A DNA stretch of 64,000 nucleotides from Sanderia malayensis (lineage: Eukaryota; Cnidaria; Scyphozoa; Semaeostomeae; Pelagiidae): assembly GCA_013076295.1 (NCBI GenBank), contig RQOL01000861.1, forward strand, positions 2,852,001 through 2,916,000, given 5' to 3'. Positions 35,713-47,906 of this stretch are shown piece by piece. Numbering within the stretch: the first letter of the stretch is position 1; every line of letters begins with the position of its first letter. Both the position numbers and the translations under genes were made by a program. Below the pieces are notes generated by a model. That model was not told the DNA's origin. It did not search any database and saw only the letters and a list, made by a program, of their open reading frames with translations.

Positions 35713-37483
35713 CGGTGCTGTTTATGATGGCTTTATATCTCCTTCGTAGAACAAACAAATGATCATCAACAACAGGTTCGCATTATTCCTGTTCAAGACT
35801 CAGAGTTCTGTCAACCGCTCACAACAACATCAAATTAACTTTCTCTGACATTGACACAAGACAATGAATTATCACTTATAATATCCAAGAATATTTACCG
35901 ATAGACTGTAAGCTCTATATTATAATGTTAACAGTGTGGTTTTCATAAAAGGAAGCTTTTGAAATTCCATGCACAAGAAAAATGCGAAGGTGTGTGTGTG
36001 GAATTTTTTTCCACTTGATCATAAGATCGGACGGAACAGAAAGAACAACAAAACAATTATCTCCAAAACGAGGCCATTCTTTGACGTCACGGGGTATTCA
36101 ATTCTCATAGCAGGGGGTGCCGTGAAATAATACAACTCAAGCAATTTCGGTTGAAAGTGCAGAGGAAACTAACCCACACACCCCCCGTCAACTGAATCAA
36201 AGACACCCGTGAGCATGAATATTTGTCTTGCATGCAATAGTATGGAAAGCAAATAATTGTGAATTGAGCCAAAACAACAAGCAGGTGCAGTGTTTTTATT
36301 TGACATCAGCAGGTAAGATTATTGTTTAAAGAGTAAAATTAAACACTTTCTTTCACCAATTATTGCTTCACCAACAGAGCTATCTGAACTGTTTTCAACT
36401 CAAAGATAACAAAGCCTAATTAATAATTTAAGCAACTGTCGTAAAATGTACAATGCAAGTCTGAAATTACATAAACATGCGTATATAAAAGATTGCGATA
36501 TACAACTTAATTTGATCGTTTTTGAAAGCTTCTGAGAGATTGGTAGGACAGTAAACTGGCTTGTTAAAAGGGGACTGGAACTAGGATGAATATGACGTCA
36601 TTCTGATATCGTGCTTCCAGATGCATCATTGCAGTGACCAGTCGTATTTAGGTTTAAAAGATTGAAATACAAAAAGAGCACCAAATGTTGTACGAAACTT
36701 TTAATTACAATTCTAATCTTCACTAAATTCTACAAATTCATTATTTACAGTTCCTAATAAATATCGTTGGAAATAACTTTGCTCTAATACCTTCAATTAC
36801 AATTTATTTAGATAAGAAAAGTATCTTGTGGAATTTCGTTCTGTATGCAGTATAGTGTTGTAGTAATTACATATTTCAGGCCATGCCCGGTAAAAGACAA
36901 AGTTGTGATATTTGTATTTAAATATTTGCAACAACACTGGTACTAATCTACAATATTTGTTCACAAAAGTCTACTAAAATCTATCTCCTAATTTACAAAC
37001 ATTAAACAATTTTCGAATTGCGTATTTGGGGATTGAAATAGCGCATAAAATCGCTTTCAATTATTCAGAAAAAATTTCATATTTCATTGGTATGCATGCT
37101 TGGATAATTGAATTTTATTTATTAATTTATTTAATTCAAGCATAGAAAAATGTTCATAAACACATTTCCCTATTCGATGCCTGAACAGTTTACTTAAACC
37201 TTTAAACGTTTACTTACCTAAATACACAACAAGTTAAAAATATTAAAGCAACCCATTAAAACAATACGACAACTTAAAAACAAACCTCACTAAAATTAAC
37301 AACTTATTTCATCATGTCAACCACAGCAAAACGTTTTCACATCTCCACAACATGCTTTACTACTACAATACTAATACAAAGAAGGCGTCCGTCTTTTATT
37401 AAGCTTTTGCGCACCCTGATTAACTACTTCTGAGCATGCCATATAAACATATATAAACAATGTACCAATGATTGAATTGCTGT
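35713..37483. other. Intergenic, includes the LGR 3-prime UTR
   Basis: No coding features. A minus-strand AATAAA at 37395-37400 lies about 85 bp beyond the LGR stop codon. The stretch just above 35713 should be the PTTG1IP-like promoter. Short Gt-rich run gtgtgtgtgg near 35990. Confidence 0.5.
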
Positions 37484-40400
37484 TTATAGATTTGTGACGT
37501 CAGTGTCAGGTGACATTTTATCAGCACTTATAGCATCGCATTTCTCCATGAGCTCGTCGTCGTGGCATGCAATCTCCAAAGCTTCGCTCACACTTCGAGC
37601 TCTTGCGTATCGTTCAGGATCAAACGAAGACAAAAGCTCTTTAGTCGACGACGTTGATTCATTCCTGTTTCGTTTTCCTGTTGTCAAAGCCCAAAGACCA
37701 TTAAGAACGGATTGCAATCCACTTGGCTTCTTGGGTTGCTTGGGTTGGTCTTGAGGAACGACTTTTACATCGGTTACCCCACCAGCCTCAATGTTGACGT
37801 TGTGGTAGACGATCTCTTTAGCCTTTGCACCTGGATTCCTTGAGGATGTTGCAGGGGATGAGAGGCTCTGGAACGTATGAGTTGGGGATTTCTTGTTGAA
37901 GTTGATGACTGATTTCAGCGTACCTGGGGGGCTGAATCTTGTCACCCCAGATGTGGAGGTGTTTACTTCTGATGCCCTTGAGCCGTGCCTACCGCGGAGG
38001 TAAGCGCTCTTGCTGCTGTATCGTCGGCTTGATTCTTTGAGGATTCCAAGCTTGCTCAGGAAGTGCAACACGTCACCCCTGAATATCTTCGTGAAGAATG
38101 CATAAAGAAATGGGTTGGTGCAGGCATTCAGGGGGAAAGCGAAGACAAGCAAGAATTTGGACACGTCAATGCTCATTTTCACATTAGAATACATGGCAAG
38201 GTAGCCGGCAACACTTATTGGAACCCAGCAGCCGAAATTGCAGAAGACTATCATGGAAAATCTTTTGGCAACCTTGAATTCTGTGTTCACGCCAGAACAC
38301 GACGGCGCTCCGTTTACAGTTGTGTACATCTTGAAGTATGACAGAACAATGTATACGAAAGAGAGAACGTAATACAACAGCAACCATGCAATGTAACCCT
38401 CTGAAAGCTTTGATGACGATTCAAATGGTAAACAAATGGCGACTTTTTCGTAACTGCTCACGACGTTTGTCACTGGTAGAATGGCAACACCGAACGAGTA
38501 GGCCCAGGCAATGGTCAGCGCGATCTTGGCATGCACGAGATTCATTTGTCGTCTTATGTGCAGCGCGTGCACGATCAACAAATAGCGTTCAACTGTAACA
38601 ATAGCCAGAATGCACACGGACAGCTCAGTGGAAAAAACAGCCAAGAATCCGGCAACCTTGCAGCCCCCGGAGTACTGCCACAATCTGACGTAATTGTAAT
38701 AGCGATGGAATGTGAAGGCATCCACACTACACAGAATTCCAAGATACAGTCCCATGATAGCATTGGCCACTGCCAAATGGTACATCAACAGTTTGTATAC
38801 AGTCAATTGACTTTCATTGCTGTACAGCACTAGCAGGAGGAAGATGTTGCCAAAGATGGCGAGCAGAGAACTCGCCCATGAAAACACTCGTAGGAATGTC
38901 GTTCCAATGACGTCATCGCACGGATTGAAAGCGTCTGGACTAGGGGTGCATTTCACCCTTCTTGCAGGGGGCACGAACGCGTGCGTGTCGTTCGATTCAC
39001 TGCAAAGTGGACGTGATGTGGCATTTGTCTTTTTGAACGATTTCATAATGTCTGCGAATGGATTATCCTTCTTGTTTTTACCAAACGAAAGCTTCAATGG
39101 AAATGATTTGGGCATTTTGAGCACAGACATTAGTGGATTTGAAATGTTTTTCACTTCTCTTTTGTTGAATTCTGTTGTTGCTGCTCTTTTCGTCGGCGTC
39201 ATTGCAGCTTGCTTTCTTGCCAGGTATTCTGCGCAGGACATCACAGCATCTGGTTTTGTTTCGGCCGTATGTAATCCACGGAACGGGCAGCAATGCACAG
39301 AATACGTGACTTCAACCTCTTTCAATGCAACGAACACAGAGGGATCTGGAACACTCCACAGTTCTTCTATTCCAGATATTTTCAATGTGTAGAGATGCTT
39401 TATCCCCTTCTCGGGTATCTTGCTTATTTGGGTTTCTTGCAAGAACCTTCAACAAACAATGAGATTCAATAAGTCATTACATAAACACCATACCCAATAC
39501 AATTATAAATTTAACATAAATGCATTGCATATAATTTAAAAGAAAAAGACAATTACATAGACAATATACATATTGAAAGAAAATGTAAAACTGTTCTTAC
39601 AATGATCGAAGTTTCTTGGGTCCAACCAGCGACTCAGACTCAAGTAATTTCAAAGGATTTTCGGATAAGTCCCTTTAGAAAAAAGAAGAAAATTTCATTA
39701 TTTATAATTTGCTCGAAAGGAGACGTTATCAAACCAGCTGTTTAAACATAAACTGCTTCACGTCAGTTGCAGAGCATCAACATAATCTAGAGTAAACACT
39801 GATTAATGAATACATACAGAGTGGTCAACTTTTTATTCTCACTGAATCTGTTATTGCCGAGAACTTCAATTTTATTTCCTTTCAGAATTCTGCAAAGAAC
39901 GCAAAGAAAGATACTTGTTGAACAAACAAAATGAAGAAGAAATGAAATTTCAAGGATAGCAATATTGCAATTGTTTCCTTACAAAGTTACAAAGGATATC
40001 CTGTTTACTTACAAAGTTTCTAGCAATGTACAGCTTTTGAGATCTTCTTCAGCAATATCTTGAATACGATTATATGCAATGTCCCTGCGACAGTGAAGAA
40101 TATGCATTGAATTGAGTGAAACTTGAACATAGGGGATTCATAGTATAAAATATATAACTTTATAAAATGAATAAGCAAGTCTATCTACTCACAAATCATA
40201 AAGTCTTAAGGGCATAGTTATTCTGGGAATTCGATCCAAGAGATTGTCTTCAATACGCCTAGAAGTAACGAGAATGTATATTAAATATACGTTAGAAGAA
40301 ATTGGAAATATGAGATGACTAATGAAGTATAAAATAAAAGAAACAATTCAGTAGACATACAGAACCAATAGATTTGGTAGGAAACCGAACGTTGTGCCAT

Positions 40401-41679
40401 CAATTTCTCGTATTCGATTTTTGCGCAAAATTCTGAAGGATGAAATAAAGCAGCTATAAGGTATGAATCAATGTTATGGATCATCTTGCATTTAAACAGC
40501 TGACAGACATTTGGCTAAGCAATATTAAGCTAGTGCGTGGCTAACCTTAATTTTATTTCATCAATTAATATTTCATTTATATTTTAAGATTTATTTATTT
40601 TTGTTATGTACTGTGACACGTCACTATATACTGCATATATACAATCATTGTTGTTTTAATTTGAGGAATCTGGAGGTACTTACAGCGTGTGGAGTTTCGG
40701 CAAGTATGGAAAGTCACCGAGGTTTATTTTGCTTATCATGTTCTCCCCAAGATCACTTTATAAAAGAAAGAGATATAAGCAAATAAGAATAATAATAATA
40801 AAGTAATATATGTTATGTATTCTCTGTTACATAGTGAATGTAAGTATCAGAACATCTCTGAAAGCTCTCCTGGTTAGTCGATGAACAATTGTGCTGAACT
40901 ATTGTCTCATATAGCATGAAATCCTTTGATGATACGGGACAATTGTGGTGGCAATTGTGACCCAATGACATGAAGATATTAACTAAATGGCTAATTTATG
41001 CATCAAACATTTTAAACTTACAGAAACTCAAGGGTATCAGAATGATATTGAATTTCTGCTGTTGGAATTTTTTTCAATTTCCGGTACGAATAGTCTCTGA
41101 AAAAAGCAAAGTATAGTTCATTAAATATTTAATTGTTGTAAAGCATGGGAAACAGAGATTTGCAGCTATAATGTTTTAAGCAATCAGCCAAATATATCGA
41201 AAGCGACGAGGCGAACGATGTTAACTTCGATTCGCAAAATATAGCTACCGGAGGTCAATTGTTTTCGCGTGATGGCTACACCTGTTTCTAGCTATTGATG
41301 ATTAGAAATGTGTTCAAATCTAAGAAGACATTTTGATGAAAACAACAGAATGCCAAAACAACTTTTACGAACGAAAAAATAGCAAGATAGCTTTTGCAAT
41401 TGTCGAAGGCGCTTGGTGCATTGCCTCATAAATATCTTACTATTTAATAGAGATCCAAAGGTTTGAAATCAAGACACTAACAATAACAAACACTTACAGC
41501 TTTTTCAAGGTAACTGATTGGTTCTTTTTGAGCTTGTTGTTACTATTCTTGGATCCAGTGTCCTTGAATGAATCGAACAGATCACATCGAACCTCATTCT
41601 GGGTCAATATCAAAGCGAGGCTGGTCGCCAAGAGAACAATTGGCCATGGTGGTGTTCGTGTTGTTGTGACAAACTCCAT
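37484..41679 (-). CDS. Glycoprotein hormone receptor-like LGR (type A), class A GPCR
   Basis: Nine coding exons: 41679-41498, 41096-41022, 40755-40684, 40432-40361, 40258-40193, 40084-40013, 39889-39818, 39672-39601, 39446-37484; 881 aa, all introns phase 2. Signal peptide MEFVTTTRTPPWPIVLLATS then seven leucine-rich repeats, one per 66-75-nt exon, as in FSHR/TSHR/LHCGR. Hinge boxes HCCPFRG and VKCTPSPDAFNPCDDVIG match TSHR-type HCCAF and the C-b3 box FNPCEDIMG. 7TM domain at about 405-680 with TFLRVFSWASSLLAIFGN (TM1), TVERY in TM3 in place of the usual TLERW, AKRFSMIVFCNFGCWVPIS (TM6) and NPFLYAFFTKIFRGD (TM7). A long Ser/Thr-rich tail of about 200 residues follows. It probably binds a thyrostimulin/GPA2-GPB5-like ligand and signals by Gs (inference). 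ATG follows an acceptor (GATTCCTAG|A), so the 5-prime UTR is split. Confidence 0.93.
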
Positions 41680-44471
41680 TCTAGGAATCAGTGCTTGCAC
41701 GCAACAAGAAATTAGAGCAACAAAGCAGTCATGTTCGGTCAAGAACTTCAAGCCCAAACCTTCAAAAAAAACATCAAAGCATTAAATGAAATTCTTAAAT
41801 TCAAAAGATTTCCAAATAAGAATATTTAAGATGGAACAAAATGAGCGAGTTGGTTCAAAACTATCAGCTTTTGATATAATCTTAAAGATATGACAAGAAA
41901 TTAAGCATTTTAAAAGATTTTGTTGTAATACAGTGAGTGCGAAAGAAGCATGCAATGAAGCCATGCAAAGAGAAAGAATAATGCAATAATAACAAAATAA
42001 AACATTTAATAGCAATCAGTAATAATTAACAATAGTAATAATACTACTACTAATAATAATAGTCATAGCAATACAACAGAGCAGTAATATTATTAATCAG
42101 GTGATGATCTAACCCAATGTTTTTGTTGATATATTCAAGCGAAGAAAGATAGTTAATGTACTGCAAACATTAAATGTGCATCAAACACTAAACAAATAAA
42201 GCATTAAATAATACCATTTAAATCATGTAACACGACTGGATGTTCAACAGGTGCAGTCAGAGCGTTGATGGTTGTAGAAAACGAACTTGGTAGGTTAACG
42301 TTAAGTTTAGCTTTTCTTGGCAGAATTCGCTAGCCTAACTGACGAAGATAATTTGTGCGACTGATGTTTAAGCTTCGAGACGCGCATATCATTAAAAAAA
42401 CAAACCGCGTTTCGTGCTGCTGTTTATTACCTGAATCAATGAATTTAACTTATAAATATTTAAACGGAGTTAATTGTTTGCTCATATGCAATAGTATTAT
42501 GTTGCATGAATCAGACATTTCACATTCACTGAAACATATTTAAAATTAATAAAGCAAGGGGCTGTTATGCTGCCCAAATAAGGCAACATCAAGGCCTTCA
42601 GTCTGCCATATGCTTTGAAATATTATGTAATCAATACATTTGCAATAGCCTCGTTCACTTGAACTTTAGCCTATCTATTACATATTAACCGCGACCATAC
42701 AACATAGCTGCGTGCTTATAGGTATCTAAACTCATGAAGAACAACCACAGAAAAATGACATCCACATTGCTCCATACTGTTTCCAAGCAAATTACTAGGG
42801 ATCTGCTTATTAACACTTGTGTAAACAAGCCCTGAGGCTAAAAGTTACAGCGCATCTCATGAAGAGCTAGACCACCATATTTCACTTTTGTGATAGTGAC
42901 AGTGATATGGCAAGACATCTGTTGGTGTCCTACTCTATTCCTACTCTAGTACTACTCTATTCCTCCTACTCTAGTCCTACTCTAGTCCTATACTCTAGTC
43001 CATTCCTCGCAAAAAGACATCTGTTGAAGTCCTACTCTAGTTCTACTCTAGTCCATTCCTCGCAAAAAGACATATGTTAAAGTCCTACCATAATAATTTT
43101 GCTTCATTTTTGTTACTTGTTTTTCAAATGGGAACGACACCAAACAAGTTCCCCCAAAGCAAAACCATGTCGTTAGATAGAAGAATAGAGCAACCGACAG
43201 GACAAGCAGAACTAATATGCCACCTGATTATAAAACACGACGACTCAAATAAACAATATTGCTTGAGACTAAAAATATAAACATGAGCAAAACTAATCAT
43301 ATGAATATCACAGGCTTAGCAACTATTTCGCATAAGCATATTGTCTTTCCAAAATATATATAATGGATGGAAGACAAGAAGACAATGTGGTTGATAATAA
43401 TGAAGGGTGGCAATTTTCTGTCACCCTTCGGAACGGTCTACAAATAACAAATGTTGTAGATGGAATCTGAATGCACGTTTGAACAAGGCAATGAAAAATA
43501 AAATGTATAGGCGTATAGGCGTATATAAGACGTATAGGCTCACATCCTAAGCATTGGCGAATTGTTAAAGTTATAAAAGTAGCTTAGTGATCTACTCATA
43601 ACAGTTCACTGACAGATAATTCTTCTAAAATTGTACTTTTAACACCAAAAGATTATATTTTTCGTAGTTTTGGTGGTCCACAGTTTAAGAAGCAACAAAT
43701 TCATTTAACACACTTTCAGGAGACCATATCTTACAGTGATGGATATTGTTTGGTCGCAGTATAGCATTTGCATTTCAGAGAGACTAGTCACAGAAAGTTT
43801 AACGTAAATCGCATCAAAAAGAAGAATACAGGTATATTTATGCAAGGGACTTATCTTCAAACCTATAATCCTTCGTATACGTCGGAGTAAAAACAGATTT
43901 ATAGAAGATTTTGAAGTAACAAAAAGAGAAAAAGGCAAAATACATACAAGCAAATAGAAATAAAAGGCGACTTCACTTTACCTGCTTTTATGAACAGATA
44001 AGTGTCGAGTAAAAACAGCCTCACCACATTAAATACAGCCTCCTTGTGATAATTTACTTTCTAATTCAACACAGTTTTTCGTGGCAGCTATACTATAACA
44101 TATTTATAGTGACAAAAAACGCGAAGACAGTTAAACTGTTTTCTAGCAATGGTCTTTTTTGATAAATGCAAGTTGCCGGGTTGGTTATATATAATTCTTT
44201 GAGATCCTCTAAAAACACGCAGGTTGCCAATGCATAATTTATATTTCTATAGTTAGATTATCAGTAGCAACAACTTTCTTCTTCAATGCGCTAGCGTTAT
44301 GTGCGATGCATTGAATGGGTTTATTTAACTCAGAAGTTTTGTCAGAAAACACCCCAGTGCTTGCTAGCAAACACGCGTCTAACACAGAGGAAGAGCAGAA
44401 GACAACAATACAAGTCATTATGACAACAACAGAACAAGATCATAAGTAGTTAACAAGAGAGATGATCTTAC
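41680..44471. other. Intergenic or 5-prime intron of the LGR gene
   Basis: Trinucleotide repeats (taataataa type) occur near 42020-42060, the minisatellite at 42928-43090 is listed separately, and a small gtataggc repeat lies at about 43508-43540. No convincing coding exon. If the exons at 44.5 and 47.6 kb belong to the LGR 5-prime UTR, this stretch is an intron. Confidence 0.4.
42928..43090. repeat. Minisatellite with unit cctactctagt
   Basis: Tandem and nested copies of tcctactctagt and tactctattcc are visible. A larger unit is duplicated: gtccattcctcgcaaaaaga followed by catctgttgaagtcctac at about 43000 and again, as catatgttaaagtcctac, at about 43050. Confidence 0.75.
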
Positions 44472-44590
44472 CTTAATTAAATTATATCCTCGGTGGCTAT
44501 GACTTGCTTTTCTTCATTTATATCTCCACCAATTGAATAGCTAACGACTTGGATGCACTCCCTTGCATCTGTCAGGATGGCATTAATTAG
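44472..44590 (-). other. Splice-flanked exon of unknown gene or LGR 5-prime UTR
   Basis: Acceptor CTTTTTACAG and donor AATTAAG|GTAAGA bracket a 119-bp segment. In one frame it reads LINAILTDARECIQVVSYSI then GGDINEEKQVIATEDII and a stop just before the donor. It could be a last coding exon, followed by an intron in the 3-prime UTR, or a non-coding leader exon of the downstream LGR, whose ATG is preceded by an acceptor. No homolog recognised. Confidence 0.35.
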
Positions 44591-47500
44591 CTGTAAAAAG
44601 CAAAATGCAAATCACAAATTTGAAAGTCATGTCGTACCACATTATTCGTTGCACTTTACTGGAAAACTAGTAATAAATTAATAACATCATTGCTTCGACA
44701 CTACACATCGGCTAATGTAAGTTGTTCGATGTACAATAACATCTTTCTAGTTTTCAGATATTATCTACCTTTTCTAGATAACTGAAGCTTTTCTATGCAG
44801 CTGATTTTTAGGTCAAGCTGAGAACATGCTACCATATGAAAATTGAAGCTTTAAAAAAAGTCTGAACGAATTTATCTTTTATAGTGGGGGAAGTTTGTTT
44901 TTGTGAAAGCTGCATGAATAATTAGATTGAGAGGACGTTACGTGTAGCTACTGCTGAAATCAATTCGCTATTCATGGTGCAAGCATGTGTTTTTGTTTTC
45001 AAATGGCGACAAAAACAAATTGGCCAAAGTGTGCTGATTATTTATGTATTCGTGGATTGGCTGGGTGACAACAATTCATGGTTATAATATTTGCCAAGCT
45101 GTTATGAGTTCATAATATGGCATTGATTACATATCATGCTTCTCCAAACAGATAAACCTGAATTACCATGTGTAGTAAATAGATATGATAGATCTGACAT
45201 ACAATTTCTTAGCATTGTAAGGTGTTATGCTTGTTAAAGTTCACAAATGCGCTCAGCACTGAGCTTGTTATGAATGCGCTTTAACGAGCTCTAAAAGCAC
45301 GTAAAGCGTCAAGATTGAAAACGAGGCTGGGTGTTCGTGCCAGGAAAGCCAAGCGTGGCACGCGGCCTGTGGTTTGTGGTCAATTTCTGACGTAATTAAG
45401 TCAAGCATTACTCATACAATTGTGCATTAATGCAGCATTAGTTCAGAAAACACCAGAGGTTTTCACTATCAGCTGCCTTTCATCTGACCATCGTCAACTC
45501 ACAGACTCGTGAAAATTGCTTGAAACACGACTTAGAAGCTAAAAATATTAGAATTACGCGATGGAAATAAACAGAAAAACCGATCTGAAGTATAAGAATG
45601 CTGCACTGAAGTATGACCAAGCAGAATAAAGGCGTTTTTAGTAACGTGGGAAAGTGATGCAATTCAATGAAGAATTGAGATCCAGAGAATACGTTGGGGT
45701 TTCTGAATAGTTTGTATAATTTCACCGTAAGCTGAGCTGAGACGGTGGAAACCAATAATGTGGAGACCAATTGACCAGCACAGCAAAGCAGATACAAGTC
45801 CACAGGTGGTGGAGCTGGTTGTCTAATTCAAGTGAAATCAATACATTACGACATGGCATAAACCAATCGGTGAGTTTACTATTCTTCGACTGGTACAAAA
45901 GCAAGCATCGATTTTCTCATAACACGAGCACATTGGCATTGAACAATAGGCAATTCAATTCAATAGAAAGTTTACGCAACTTTAACGATGTCAATTGTGT
46001 TGTTCCACAACATCACTTGGTATTGGTTACAACATATTGGCACCAAGAGGTGCCCATGCACTTTGATCCGAATTAAGTACTTGATAAGGTCTTGTAAACA
46101 AGTAGACAAATGCGAAATGCATTTTGTGTACCAACCGTTTTTCTATAAAAATGCTAAATTTTTTGTTGCTCTTTGATATTTTTAAAAATACTTAAATTAT
46201 TCTTGAATTATATTTGACCGACGCTTGTCTTGCTATTGTGAAAGAGCGCAGATAAGTAAAAAATCTTAGTCCTGATGAGGCTTGGCCTTATTCTTATATT
46301 GTTGTTTTTAGTTTCTTTGGTCTCAATATTTCTATGCACAATATATATCTATTCTTCTAAAAAACGAGAAACGATCAAGGCAAAGAATAAAAGTCACCAA
46401 AACATATATCTTTTCTAAGTTTGGGTTTTGATGAGACTTTCATGCCCAAGCATAATATTTTCAAAGTTAATATTTTCATTTGAAGTTGGTTTCGTCAACA
46501 AAGAGCATGGAATTTCGTTGTATTTGTCAAATAACGATAAGAATCTTATAAACAAACCAACGGTTTTAAAAAACCTTGCACAAAAATCGAAAGAAATATT
46601 CTTTAAAAAGTTCTAAAGAGATTGCCGTGGGTGTTAGAACAGTTAAATCATTTACTAGAACCTTGTTTAACATTATCAAAATTTGTTGTTAATTTATTGC
46701 AAGTAAATTTATAAATTAGTGAGAAAAAAATTGTAATCTTGACTTACGTATAAATATCTACAAGAACGTCAGTATTTCGAACAAATTAAAGTGTAGAGAG
46801 CAAAGGAGTTGTAATTCCTATTCCTCGTGTATCACCTTGCTTTATCAAATCTTTAAGCGACTTTCTTTTCAAACGTGTTTCTAAACATACTAATATGAAA
46901 GAAAACCACGGCACGTGGCATCAATCAAAAGACGCTGTTCTTTGTCAAATTTGGCAAAAATCGTCAAAATAACAAACGTAGCCTCAGTTTCAAATTCATA
47001 ATGTATGCATTCGAGGTTGAGTCGAAGAAAGTTATGCATGACACTCAACACCTCTTTTCAAGAACATTAAATTGAGGAAGAAATCTCGGAACTCCCGCTG
47101 TCCGGGTGGGAAAAACAAATAGATTAAATAGATTAAATATATTACAACAACGTATAAATACGTAATAAAAACCAAACAAGACAACAGTGTTTTAACTGGA
47201 ATGTTTTCTTCTGTTCTGCTTTTGGTTGTTTACATGTAATTCTAAAAAGGATTGGATTTGTTTGTTTCGTTCAAGTTGAACACAGCCCTCATTGAAACAA
47301 CGAGTATAGTTCCAGGTCAGGGTAAATGAATATAGTCAAATGGCTTGAATAAAATTAACAAACAATTAACAAACAAACAGTCTAATCTGATCGGATAGCA
47401 TTTACTGAACTTGAAATCACTTAGTTCAAATACTCTTGCTGTTCGAAACGAAATAAACTTATGATGAGACGAACCAAGCCGCCAAGTAGTAATTTTGTAT

Positions 47501-47598
47501 GTCAAATATAATTATGAAGATAAGAAATTGTAAATATTCATTTTCAAAAAAAACAAGGAGTGAAAGTTTTTCCTAAGACACGAAGATGAATTTCCTAC

Positions 47599-47662
47599 CT
47601 GTCTGATGTATACTCGACTCAAGTTGCAACCCAACCAAAACGATACGACCTTGTTGTTTACT
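47599..47662 (-). other. Splice-flanked small exon of unknown gene
   Basis: Acceptor TTTGTTTTCCAG and donor CAGACAG|GTAGGA bracket 64 bp that can read SKQQGRIVLVGLQLESSIHQ. It is on the same strand as, and upstream of, the 44472-44590 exon. The phases are compatible only if further exons exist. The function is unknown. Confidence 0.3.
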
Positions 47663-47817
47663 CTGGAAAACAAATAATAAAATTATAAAAATGCAATTAA
47701 ACTAAAGATAATCAGGACGCCGGTTTTGAAAGCGTGATCAAGTGTATCGTTATCTTCTCAATAAAACCTATGAAATGTTTATGTATGAAGAATGCTTTGG
47801 CTAAATTGGCTGCATAA

Positions 47818-47906
47818 AATATGTGCATAAATATGTGCATAAGATATGTGCATAAAATATGTGCATAAAATATGTGCATAAGATATGTGCATAAAATATG
47901 TGCAAA
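47818..47906. repeat. Short minisatellite, unit atgtgcataaaat
   Basis: Six to seven imperfect copies of a 13-15-bp unit (atgtgcataaaat or atgtgcataagat) in tandem. Each contains ATGTGCAT, close to the octamer motif ATTTGCAT of POU proteins. The similarity may be chance. Confidence 0.8.

Noticed and set aside
38817..39392. 191-codon plus ORF opposite the LGR last exon
   Set aside because: Antisense shadow of the confirmed receptor coding sequence.
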